Below are positions 21,515-29,057 of a stretch of DNA of 39,997 bases, piece after piece. Below the pieces are notes generated by a model that was not told where the DNA came from, did no database searches, and saw only the letters and a program-made list of their open reading frames with translations. Each line of letters opens with the position of its first letter. Within the stretch, counting starts at the first letter, position 1. Both the position numbers and the translations under genes were made by a program. Source of the stretch: DATHVI01 sp035461385 (GTDB lineage Bacteria > Actinomycetota > Thermoleophilia > Solirubrobacterales > 70-9); contig DATHVI010000058.1 in the NCBI GenBank assembly GCA_035461385.1, forward strand, positions 1-39,997, in the 5' to 3' direction.

Positions 21515-22347
21515 CAGCCGCGGCCGTCCTTGGATGCCGGCACGAACAGCGGCTCCTCGAATCGGTCGGCGCCGAAGCTGCCGATCGCCCGCTGTGTGGC
21601 GGCCTGCGTGATCCAGTCGGCGAACTCAGCGGCGCAGGCAGCGTTCGCTGCATCGCGGACCTCGATCACGTGGTAGCGATTCGCGAGGCCACGATCCCCC
21701 TCGTGGACGATCCGCGAGTCGAGGCCTTCGGTCGCCAGGAACGTCCCCCGATCGGTGAGCGTGTAGGCACGCTTCTGGGCTGCGATCTGAAGGGTCGGGC
21801 CCATGCCCTGGCCGGTCTCGAGGTAGTCCGGCCAATCCGGCTCGAGGCCGGCGAGCCGCCACAGATCGAGCTCCTTGGCGTGGGTGCCGGAGTCGTCGCC
21901 GCGCGACGCGAACGGCGCGCCGGCGGCAACGATCCGCCGCAGGGCCGCCGTGACGTCGGGCGCGGCGGCGACATCGGCGGGATCTCCGGTGGGGCCGACG
22001 AGGACGAAGTCGTTTCGCATCACCAACCGGCGGTCGGCGCCATGACCCTCTCGCATGAACGCCCGCTCCTCCGCCGGCGAATGGGCGAGGAGCACGTCCG
22101 CGTCGCCCCTCCTTGCGATCTCGATCGCCTCCCCCGAGCCGACGGCGACCGGCTTGACGGCGCAGTCGCCCGCCGCTTCGAAGCGGGGCAGGATGGCGTC
22201 GAGCAGCCCGCTGTCGCGGGTGCTCGTCGTCGTCGCGAGGATCAGCGCTCCCTCGGCTCCGGCCGCCTCGGCGCCGGACCCCTCCCCGTCGCTCCCGCAC
22301 CCCGCGAGCAGGGTCAGCACCGCGATCGCCACCGCAGCGCGGATCAC
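21514..22347 (-). CDS. tupA: Tungstate-binding lipoprotein, TupA-like
   Basis: The 277-aa protein starts at the GTG at 22347, which overlaps the stop of the regulator gene (GTGA). A lipoprotein signal peptide ends in the lipobox LLAGC (Cys17). The TupA ligand-binding signature ATTTSTRDSGLLD lies at residues 38-50, and the second conserved block FASRGDDSGTHAKELDLW around residue 145. The Thr/Ser-rich loop and the RGDDSGTH motif separate TupA from ModA and match known high-affinity tungstate binders. It captures tungstate outside the membrane and delivers it to TupB. Tungstate specificity is from family knowledge. Confidence 0.93.
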   Translation of the reverse strand: MIRAAVAIAVLTLLAGCGSDGEGSGAEAAGAEGALILATTTSTRDSGLLDAILPRFEAAGDCAVKPVAVGSGEAIEIARRGDADVLLAHSPAEERAFMREGHGADRRLVMRNDFVLVGPTGDPADVAAAPDVTAALRRIVAAGAPFASRGDDSGTHAKELDLWRLAGLEPDWPDYLETGQGMGPTLQIAAQKRAYTLTDRGTFLATEGLDSRIVHEGDRGLANRYHVIEVRDAANAACAAEFADWITQAATQRAIGSFGADRFEEPLFVPASKDGRG

Positions 22348-23273
22348 TTCGGGCGCCGGATCCGACCGGCAGATGCGAGGTCGTAGCCCGCGAGCGCGGC
22401 GAGCTCGTCGCGCAGCGAGCCTTCGGCCAAGCCCTCGAGCAGCGGCTCGAGCAGCGGCATCGCAGGTTCGCGCACGGCGATCTCGAACGGCTCGACGGTC
22501 ACACCTGCGAAGTCGAGCCCGGCCGAGCCGGCCGCGGCGCGGACCGCCACCCCGGTGTCGGCCGCTCCGTTCGCCACCGCTGCGGCGACGGCGCGGTGCG
22601 AGCCGGCTACCCGCCCGGGGTCGGGAGGCTCGACCTCGACGCCGGCCTCACGCACGAGCCGCTCGAGCAGCAGGCGAGAGCCGGACCCGGGGGCCCGCCA
22701 GGCGACGGCGCGGCCGGCGAGATCCCGCGGGCCGCGGATCCGGTGCGGGTTGCCGGGGCCGACGACGAAGCCCTGCTCACGCCGCCACAGGTGGACGATC
22801 AGAATCGGCTCGGCGCCGACCAGGCTGCGGACGAACGGGTCGTTGTAGCGGTCGCTGGCGGCGTGGTGGAGGTGGATCGCGGCGGCGTCGGCCTCGCCGC
22901 GGGCGAGCTGGGTGAGGCCGTGGAGGCTGCCGTGAACCCCCGCCGCGATCTCGACCCGGTCGACCGCGGCGCCGTCGGCGAGCCGGAGCAGCGCGTCGAG
23001 GGCCGGGTCGTCGCTCCCGGCGAGGCGGAGCACCCGGCCCCCGGCGAGCAGCCGCCGGGCCCGGCTGCGACCGTCCGGAGCGACCACCGCACGAGCCCGG
23101 GGCGGCCCGGCGATGACCCCGGCCCGCCGCAGCTCCGCGCAGGCCAGGGCAGCGGTTCCGGGCGCACAGCCGACCTCGGCGGCGAGCTCGCGCACCGAGG
23201 GGGCCTTGGCACCCGGCGGGAGCTCTCCGGCGGCGACGGCCTCCGCCACCTTCTCGACAATCCTGCGCCGCAT
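22344..23273 (-). CDS. One-component regulator: GntR-type HTH plus periplasmic-binding-like sensor domain
   Basis: The 309-aa protein begins with a GntR-like winged HTH (residues 1-70: VAEAVAAGELPPGAKAPSVR, then ELAAEVGCAPGTAALACAEL). Residues about 75-300 are a PF12727-type substrate-binding domain with LWRREQGFVVGPGNP, AWRAPGSGSRLLLERLV and VAAAVANGAADTGVAVRAA. The same spacing and residues occur in the C-terminal domain of the MoeA fusion. It heads the tup operon and is coupled to tupA, so it probably senses tungstate/molybdate or a cofactor intermediate and represses its own operon. A palindrome overlaps its start codon. The ligand is inference. Confidence 0.9.
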   Translation of the reverse strand: MRRRIVEKVAEAVAAGELPPGAKAPSVRELAAEVGCAPGTAALACAELRRAGVIAGPPRARAVVAPDGRSRARRLLAGGRVLRLAGSDDPALDALLRLADGAAVDRVEIAAGVHGSLHGLTQLARGEADAAAIHLHHAASDRYNDPFVRSLVGAEPILIVHLWRREQGFVVGPGNPHRIRGPRDLAGRAVAWRAPGSGSRLLLERLVREAGVEVEPPDPGRVAGSHRAVAAAVANGAADTGVAVRAAAGSAGLDFAGVTVEPFEIAVREPAMPLLEPLLEGLAEGSLRDELAALAGYDLASAGRIRRPK

Positions 23274-23296
23274 CTGTACCAGTACAGATGGTACAG
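23272..23296 (-). promoter_or_regulatory. Operator of the tup operon: ATCTGTAC-CA-GTACAGAT plus a third half-site
   Basis: A perfect 8+2+8 inverted repeat spans 23272-23289 and covers the ATG of the regulator. A further half-site GGTACAG (23290-23296) pairs with CTGTACC (23274-23280), giving three CTGTAC-type half-sites in 25 nt. A repressor bound here would block transcription initiation and the translation start region together, so it is the best candidate for autoregulation by the adjacent HTH protein. Confidence 0.7.
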
Positions 23297-23367
23297 AAGT
23301 GTCCCCGACCGTCGATCGCGCTCAGCGAACGGAGCCGCGGCCGGAGCAGCGAGGGTGCCGACGCGCG

Positions 23368-23757
23368 TCAGCTGCCCTGCTTCGGTCTCGTCAGCTCGAC
23401 CACGTTGCCGTCGGGATCGGCGACGTGGAGGGTCCGCTCCCCCCAGGGCCGGTCGGTGGGCGGAGCGAGGACCTCGACGCCGGCGGCCGCGAGCCGCGCG
23501 TGCTCGGCGTCGACGTCCTCACAGACGAAGGCGACTTCCCCCTGCGGCCACGGCGCGCGCCCCTCGGGCGCCTCCCTGTTGATCAGCTCGGGGAGGGCGC
23601 TGCGGGGGAAGAGGGCGAACTTCGCGCCACGGGTCGAGAACTCGGCGTACTGGTCGGCTCGAAACCGGAACGGCAGCCGGATCAGGTCGCGATAGAAGGC
23701 GATCGATCGGTCGAGGTCGGAGACGAAGAGGATCGCGTAGCCGAGCTGCTCGGGCAC
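23368..23757 (-). CDS. VOC superfamily (glyoxalase/bleomycin resistance-like) protein
   Basis: The 129-aa product has two beta-alpha-beta-beta-beta units: LGYAILFVSDLDRSIAFYRD at the start, and VAFVCEDVDAEHARLAAAGV with the closing HVADPDGNVVELTRP. These are typical of single-chain VOC proteins that dimerise to form metal sites. Glu of NVVELT and the residue in the first strand are the usual metal positions, but the first strand lacks the typical His. The substrate is unknown. It lies 94 nt upstream (minus strand: regulator first, then this gene's end) and is probably a separate transcription unit. Confidence 0.87.
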   Translation of the reverse strand: MPEQLGYAILFVSDLDRSIAFYRDLIRLPFRFRADQYAEFSTRGAKFALFPRSALPELINREAPEGRAPWPQGEVAFVCEDVDAEHARLAAAGVEVLAPPTDRPWGERTLHVADPDGNVVELTRPKQGS

Positions 23758-23941
23758 CGGTCGGATGGTGACAGCAGATGCCGATTTGGAGCAGTAACCG
23801 CTCGGAGATTTGCGGATTCAGCGCGGGCCGATCTGATAAGAATCAAGCCACAGGCTGGTGGCAGGCTCCACAGTTGGCGCCTCGGTGCTGACAGACCGTG
23901 CGGCGGCCGCCAGAAGTGCCGCGGCGAAGGGAGAGAGAGCG

Positions 23942-25189
23942 TTGGCGGATACCGAGCGCAGCACCGACCCGCAACAGGCGGCGAACGGCGACGGCGACGC
24001 GCGGGCAGAGTTCGTCGCCGAATGGCGCAACTCCGCCTACCACTGCTTCAGCTCCGGTCACAAGTTCTGCCGCGAGGTCTGCCCGGTGATGCAGGTCACC
24101 CGGAACGAGAACCACTCGCCGACGGCGTTCCACGCCAGCATCGTCGCGATGGAGAAGGGCCACCTCGACGTCGCCGACGTCGCCGACGATTACGTCCACT
24201 GCACCCAGTGCGGCGCCTGCGAGACCCGGTGCCCGAACTCGCTGTTCACCGGCGACTTCTACCGCAACCGGGTCCGGACGGTCGAGGTCGTCCGGGCGAT
24301 GCGCGCCTTCGCGGTCTCGCAGGGGGTCGAGCAGCCGGGCTGGAAGCTCTGGAACCGGCTCACCGACGAGCTCAAGAACGAGCCCGTCCTCGGAACCGAC
24401 GGCCAGCAGCCGAACGGCCAGGAGCACGTCCGCGACTGGGCCGATGGCCTCGACCTTCCGATCGGCGGCGAGACGATCATGTTCGTCGACTGCGAGGCCG
24501 CCTTCTACCGCACCTCGATCCCGCGGGCAACCGCCCAGATCCTGCAACGGGCAGGGGTCGAGTTCGGCCTCATGCGCGAGCAGTGGTGCTGCGGGGGGCC
24601 GGCGGCGGAGATGGGCTACGTCGATCAGTCGCGTGCATTCGCCGAGCACAACGTCGCCGACTGGCGCGAGGTCGGGGCGAAGCGGATCATCGCGATCGAG
24701 CCTCACGACTACGTCCACTTCACCGAGGACTACCCGGCCTACTTCGGCGAGGACTTCGACTTCGAGGTCGTCCAGATCATCGACCTCGTCGCCGAGCTGA
24801 TCCGCGAGGGGAAGCTGAAGCTCGAGCGGCCGATCGAGCGGGTCGTCACCTACCACGATCCCTGCCGGCTCAACAAGCGCAAGGGGATCCACGAGGCCCC
24901 GCGCGAGATCCTGCGCGCGATCCCCGGGCTGACCCTCAAGGACGTCGACCACGTCACCCAGTGGTCCTACTGCTCGGGCGGTGGCGGGGGCCTGCCGATA
25001 GAGAAGCCCGAGATCACGGCCGAGATCTCCCGGCGCCGGCTCGCGAATGCCTCAGAGCTCGAGGTCGACACGTTGGTAAGCGCCTGCGTGTGGTCGGAGC
25101 GGCCGCTCGGCGCGGCCGGTGAGGAAGCCGGTATCGAGGTCAAGGACATCATCGAGCTGGTCGCCGAGTCGGCCGGGATCGAGGTCTGA
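23942..25189 (+). CDS. Iron-sulfur protein with CCG domains (GlcF/HdrD/LutA-like), electron carrier of a 2-hydroxyacid oxidase
   Basis: I choose the TTG at 23942, with AAGGGAGAG just upstream, giving 415 aa; a longer frame starts at 23858. The N-terminal part holds two [4Fe-4S] motifs: FCREVCPVMQV with the preceding Cys of YHCF, and CTQCGACETRCP. Two cysteine-rich CCG domains follow. The first is intact (VDCEAAFYRT ... QWCCGGPAAEMGY). The second is degenerate: HDPCRLNKRK is followed by YCSGGGGGLP, not CCG, and the last CxxC is reduced to SACVWSE. The gene ends 1 nt before the FAD oxidase gene, so both form one enzyme. Family members pass electrons from lactate, glycolate or similar acids to quinone or other acceptors. 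Confidence 0.88.
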   Translation: MADTERSTDPQQAANGDGDARAEFVAEWRNSAYHCFSSGHKFCREVCPVMQVTRNENHSPTAFHASIVAMEKGHLDVADVADDYVHCTQCGACETRCPNSLFTGDFYRNRVRTVEVVRAMRAFAVSQGVEQPGWKLWNRLTDELKNEPVLGTDGQQPNGQEHVRDWADGLDLPIGGETIMFVDCEAAFYRTSIPRATAQILQRAGVEFGLMREQWCCGGPAAEMGYVDQSRAFAEHNVADWREVGAKRIIAIEPHDYVHFTEDYPAYFGEDFDFEVVQIIDLVAELIREGKLKLERPIERVVTYHDPCRLNKRKGIHEAPREILRAIPGLTLKDVDHVTQWSYCSGGGGGLPIEKPEITAEISRRRLANASELEVDTLVSACVWSERPLGAAGEEAGIEVKDIIELVAESAGIEV

Positions 25190-25190
25190 G

Positions 25191-26702
25191 ATGGCGGTCG
25201 CGGCGCTCCCCGACACCCTCGTCTCCGAGCTGGTCTCGATCTGTGGCTCAGACAGGGTCCTGACCGGCAAGTCGGCGCTGTTCAACCGCACCCGCGTGCC
25301 GTCGCCGTTCCCGGTCCACAAGTGGGAGGACTACGCCCCGCAGGCCGTCGTGCTGCCGACCTCGGCCGCCGAGGTGTCGGATGTGGTCAGGCTCGCGAAC
25401 GAGCACCGCGTCCCGGTCGTCCCGCGCGCCGGCGCCACCGGCCTCACCGACGGCGCCGTACCGCTCAAGCACGGGATCCTCGTCGACGTCAAGCTGATGA
25501 ATCAGATCCACGAGATCGACCTCGAGGACCGAACGGTCACGGTCGGGCCGGGGATCAACATGCTGAAGCTGAACGAGGAGCTCCGCAAGCACGGGGTCTG
25601 CTACCCCGATGACCCGGCGTCCTATCCGTGCTCGCTGGTCGGCGGGCGGATCGGCACGAGCGGCTTCTCGCTGCTGGGCGCCCGCTACGGCCACACCCGT
25701 GACCTCGTGATCAGCTTCGAGATCTGCCTTCCGACCGGGGAGCTGATCGAGGTCGGCGACGGAGGCGGGCGGAAGATCCGCAAGTCCTCGACCGGCTACA
25801 CCCTCAAGCACCTGTTCATGGGCCACCAGGGGACGCTCGGGATCGTCACCGAGGCGACGCTCGAGCTCGTGCCCCGCCCGGAGGCCGAGTTCGCCGCCTT
25901 CTTCGCCTTCTCCTCCTACGACGACGCCTGGCGGGCGACGGCTGCGCTCGCTCGCTCCGGCCTCGCCACGCTCGCCGGCGTGGTGCTGTTCGACGAGCGC
26001 AAGCTCGACTACCTGCGCCGCGACGACGAGGCCTACATCCCCCAGCCCCCTTCGGTCAGGAGCGTGATCGCGACGGCGCTCTACGGAACCGCCGACGAGG
26101 TCAGGCCGGCCGCGAAGCGAATCCTGGGGATCGGCAAGGACTTCGGCGGCACCTACCTCGGCGACGAGATCTCCGAGGGGGACTGGGCATCTCGCCACGA
26201 CCGCTACGCGACCCCTCTGCACGGGCGGACGCCGAGCGGCCAGGTGGCGCCGATGAGCTGGCACTGCGAGGACGCGTCGGTGAACTGGACCGCTCTGCCG
26301 AGGGTGCGCGAGGAGTGGCATGCGATCGTCGACCGGCTGATCGAGAAGCATCCGATCTTCGACGACTGGGGCATGTTCGCCTACACGAACGGCGCCTACA
26401 AGCCCTGGGGCGACTACCTGACCGAGATCGACGTCGGGATCTGGGAGCAGGAGCTCGACGAGGAAAGCTGGGAGGCCTGGGTGCAGGCGAAGCGGGACAT
26501 CGCCGAGGTCGCGGTCCGCCACGGCGGCAGCATCTCGGCCTGCCACGGCGCCTGCCGCGAGGGCGAGGTCGACCTCGTCCCGGTCGAGCTCGGCGGCCAG
26601 TTCGACGTGATGAAGAAGGTCAAGCGGGCGCTTGACCCGAACAACGTCATGAATCCCGGGAAGTACCTCCTCGACGAGGCCTACGAGGAGGTCGAGCGAT
26701 GA
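25191..26702 (+). CDS. FAD-linked oxidase, GlcD/D-lactate dehydrogenase family
   Basis: The 503-aa protein starts at the ATG at 25191. The PCMH-type FAD domain has APQAVVLPTSAAEVSDVVRL, VPVVPRAGATGLTDGAVP, the region SLVGGRIGTSGFSLLGARYG, and HQGTLGIVTEATLELVPRP. The C-terminal FAD-oxidase domain ends with RALDPNNVMNPGKYL, the standard closing motif. It oxidises a 2-hydroxyacid (D-lactate, glycolate or relative) and hands electrons to the iron-sulfur protein encoded just upstream. The next small gene overlaps its stop by 4 nt (ATGA). The substrate is not determined by the sequence. Confidence 0.92.
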   Translation: MAVAALPDTLVSELVSICGSDRVLTGKSALFNRTRVPSPFPVHKWEDYAPQAVVLPTSAAEVSDVVRLANEHRVPVVPRAGATGLTDGAVPLKHGILVDVKLMNQIHEIDLEDRTVTVGPGINMLKLNEELRKHGVCYPDDPASYPCSLVGGRIGTSGFSLLGARYGHTRDLVISFEICLPTGELIEVGDGGGRKIRKSSTGYTLKHLFMGHQGTLGIVTEATLELVPRPEAEFAAFFAFSSYDDAWRATAALARSGLATLAGVVLFDERKLDYLRRDDEAYIPQPPSVRSVIATALYGTADEVRPAAKRILGIGKDFGGTYLGDEISEGDWASRHDRYATPLHGRTPSGQVAPMSWHCEDASVNWTALPRVREEWHAIVDRLIEKHPIFDDWGMFAYTNGAYKPWGDYLTEIDVGIWEQELDEESWEAWVQAKRDIAEVAVRHGGSISACHGACREGEVDLVPVELGGQFDVMKKVKRALDPNNVMNPGKYLLDEAYEEVER

Positions 26703-26959
26703 TCGGCTTCCGTCTCGCGGCTCAGAAGCCCCCCGAGCCGAAACCGGTCGCCGACGGGGTCGTGATGCGTCTCGAGCACGTCTACGAGGTCGACCCGGCG
26801 CTGATGGTGGACCACATCCAGCAGCTCGACTTCCCGGTCTGGCGGACGAACCGGACGGTCGCCAACCGCTGGGACCACCTCGCCTGGATGCACGACCACT
26901 GGGCCGACACGGTGATCCACGGCGAGGAGCTGCTCGAAGAGATCGAGCGCGAGGACTGA
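26699..26959 (+). CDS. Small conserved-looking protein of unknown function, 86 aa
   Basis: The ATG overlaps the oxidase stop (ATGA), so translation is coupled and the gene is almost certainly real. The 86-aa protein has no signal or membrane segment. Its core is rich in aromatic and His residues (VMRLEHVYEVDPALMVDHIQ, then WRTNRTVANRWDHLAWMHDH), ending in an acidic helix EELLEEIERED. I do not recognise the family. Its place as third gene of the oxidase operon suggests a subunit or assembly factor of that enzyme. Confidence 0.75.
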   Translation: MIGFRLAAQKPPEPKPVADGVVMRLEHVYEVDPALMVDHIQQLDFPVWRTNRTVANRWDHLAWMHDHWADTVIHGEELLEEIERED

Positions 26960-26966
26960 GCCCGGC

Positions 26967-27326
26967 TCAGGGTGGGCTGACCGGCCCCGACCGACGCCGG
27001 CCGCTCGAGATCAGCATCAGCCCGACCGCGAAGCTGAGCAGGCTGAGCACGAGCAGCTCGGCGAGCAGCAGCGCGCTGGCCGCGATCACCACCGAGATCC
27101 CGGCGACGTAGAGCGGATGGAAGCGAAACGCGTGCCCTTCAGCGCTGACGATCGTCAGCCGTGTGCGGGCCATGAACGCGAGCCAGGCGGCGACGAGGAC
27201 GGCGCCGAAGGTGAATGCGCCTGCGGGTTGCGAATCGGCTGCGGATGCGACGATCTGACCGGCGGCGAGCGCCAGCACGATCGCGGCGACCATGCCGATG
27301 ACCAGGCGCCAGCGAGTTGCCCGCAT
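26967..27326 (-). CDS. Small integral membrane protein, 119 aa
   Basis: From the ATG at 27326 (a GTG directly before it, at 27329, is equally possible) the protein has four hydrophobic segments: residues about 8-28, 38-53, 72-88 and 88-105, and a basic C-terminal tail with SSGRRRSG. A short polar hairpin between segments 2 and 3 (RTRLTIVSAEGHAFRFH) is PH-like in character. It is convergent with the oxidase operon, 7 nt away. The family is not recognised. Confidence 0.7.
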   Translation of the reverse strand: MRATRWRLVIGMVAAIVLALAAGQIVASAADSQPAGAFTFGAVLVAAWLAFMARTRLTIVSAEGHAFRFHPLYVAGISVVIAASALLLAELLVLSLLSFAVGLMLISSGRRRSGPVSPP

Positions 27327-27352
27327 CACGCAACCCTATCCGCTGAGCAACG

Positions 27353-27382
27353 GGAAAGCGGGCCCTCTCGGGCCCGCTTTCC
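27353..27382 (-). terminator. Strong hairpin terminator downstream of the Amt-like gene
   Basis: GGAAAGCGGGCCC and GGGCCCGCTTTCC form a perfect 13-bp stem with a 4-nt loop (TCTC). It lies 54 nt beyond the stop of the minus-strand Amt-like gene and just before the promoter region of the 119-aa gene. No U-run follows, as is usual in GC-rich actinobacteria. Confidence 0.8.
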
Positions 27383-27435
27383 AGTTCCAGTCGTCGCGTC
27401 TCCGGCCAGCGCTCTCGACGCGAGCCCACCGCGGG

Positions 27436-28875
27436 CTACCGGGGGGGAGCAGTCGGAGCCCTGGGAGCCGCCGTCGCTTCCGGGGCGGCCGAGGGCTGCC
27501 ACTCCGGAATCGCGCCCAGCCCCTCGTCGCCCTTGAGCTCCCAGAAGCCGAGGTCGAGCCCGGCGGCCTGCTCGTCATCCGGCACCCGCAGCATGCCGGT
27601 CCGTTCGAAGATGAACGTCAGGATGGCCGCGGTGACGATCCCGATCGCGAAGATCACGACGATGCCGAGCAGCTGCCAGAAGACGTTGATCTCGGCGTTC
27701 TGGAACGCGTAGGTGCCCTCCTCGATGCCGACGTAGCCACCGTGGGGAGTGCCCCACTGGACGAGGCCGACCATGATCAGCCCGTAGGTGCCGGCGCCGG
27801 CGAACACCGGGAGCAGCTTGTGCTCGTCGACCAGCTTCCGCCCGATGAACTCGTAGACCGCGTAGGCAGCGAACGGCGCGCCGAGGGCGACGAGGAACAT
27901 CTGCCACGGGGTGTAGACGTCGAGCCCCGAGGCACCGGAGACGTAGCCCGCGAACGGGCCCAGTAGCAGGTACGCGTATTTCCTCGTCCGATAGGCGATC
28001 AACGCGCCGGTCAGCGCGCCGCCGGCCCAGGCGAGCGCGTAGTTGTTGAGCGCGATCCCGACGCTGGTGTCGGCCATCGTCACGCTCACGGCGAGCGCCT
28101 CCGGATCGAAGAAGAACAGGCACGACATGATCACCATCGGCAGGCCGGCGAAGACCAGCAACACGCCGACCGCCAGCGTCCAGAGGTTGCCCGCTCGGTA
28201 CTCGGCCACCCTCGGGTGAGCTCCGAACATCCCCGGTCGCCTGCCCAGCCTCGTGACGAAGACGAGGGCCATCGCCGCCGGGAGCAGGTAGACGAAGCCC
28301 GCGCCGAAGAAGTCGTGGAAGCCGGCGTTGGTCAGCGGGCCGACCGACCCCCAGGTCAGGTAGCTGACGAACGACGACACGATCGAGGCGACGAAGCAGG
28401 TGATGTAGAACGCCGAGGCCCTCATCCGCTCCGAGACCGCGAAGTGGAGCAGGATGTTGATGATCCCGGCGAAGGCCGCTAGGAAGAAGATGAAGACCTG
28501 GAAGTTGTTCAGCCCCGGGAAGACGTCGGGGGAGACGTTCTGGGCGAGCTCGCCTGTGAGCGTGCCGCCGAGCCAGAAGTCCTCGATCGACTGCCCGAGC
28601 GCGTTCGGGACCTCGAACGCCTCGTTGTATTGCCAGTTCCAGAGCGCGAACCCGATCGCGTAGTAGGTCGCGAAGCCGATGAAGAACCCGACCAGCTTCT
28701 CGATCGTCGAGTTGAAGACGTTCGGGCGCCGGACGCCGCCCGCGTCGAGCATCACCAGACCCGCGACGACGATCAGGGCCCCAACCACGCCGGACGCGTA
28801 GACCACGTTCTGCAGGAGCTGGTTCGTGGTCACCTGCTCCGGGAAAATCTCGGCCGCTTGGGCGAGTAGCAACAT
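27436..28875 (-). CDS. Divergent Amt/Rh-superfamily channel-like protein without the twin pore histidines
   Basis: The 479-aa protein has about 11 hydrophobic segments, and a good ribosome binding site (AAGGAGAGG) precedes the ATG. It aligns with the canonical Amt at 33975-35453 in two conserved blocks: GFHDFFGAGFVYLLPAAMAL against GYHDAYASGVIHAIAGGTAL, and VFAGAGTYGLIMVG against VHGYAGVFGVIVAG. Both pore histidines are replaced (Tyr196 and Phe358). The Pro/Ala-rich C-terminal tail (about 45 residues) is cytoplasmic. It may carry a different substrate or act as a sensor. It has its own sigma-70-like promoter and lies downstream of the split glutamate synthase genes on the same strand. Confidence 0.82.
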   Translation of the reverse strand: MLLLAQAAEIFPEQVTTNQLLQNVVYASGVVGALIVVAGLVMLDAGGVRRPNVFNSTIEKLVGFFIGFATYYAIGFALWNWQYNEAFEVPNALGQSIEDFWLGGTLTGELAQNVSPDVFPGLNNFQVFIFFLAAFAGIINILLHFAVSERMRASAFYITCFVASIVSSFVSYLTWGSVGPLTNAGFHDFFGAGFVYLLPAAMALVFVTRLGRRPGMFGAHPRVAEYRAGNLWTLAVGVLLVFAGLPMVIMSCLFFFDPEALAVSVTMADTSVGIALNNYALAWAGGALTGALIAYRTRKYAYLLLGPFAGYVSGASGLDVYTPWQMFLVALGAPFAAYAVYEFIGRKLVDEHKLLPVFAGAGTYGLIMVGLVQWGTPHGGYVGIEEGTYAFQNAEINVFWQLLGIVVIFAIGIVTAAILTFIFERTGMLRVPDDEQAAGLDLGFWELKGDEGLGAIPEWQPSAAPEATAAPRAPTAPPR

Positions 28876-28974
28876 TGACCTCTCCTTCTCGGTCGAGCTG
28901 TCGGACCCTCAACGGGCCAGAACAGCCGGCCTCTCCCGTGTCCCAGTTAGCCTGGGCTGGACTGCTGGAGGACG

Positions 28975-29003
28975 TTTATATCCATTCGTCCAGTCAGAAT
29001 CAA
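28975..29003 (-). promoter_or_regulatory. Sigma-70-type promoter of the Amt-like gene
   Basis: On the minus strand TTGATT (29003-28998) is separated by exactly 17 nt from TATAAA (28980-28975). This is the best -35/-10 pair seen in the window. Transcription would start near 28968, leaving a leader of about 93 nt before the ATG, with several short GC-rich inverted repeats in which a hairpin could form. Confidence 0.65.
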
Positions 29004-29057
29004 GTCCGGACCGACAATTTTGTACAGACCCGCGCAATGGCGGTCCGTGGCAGTGGC

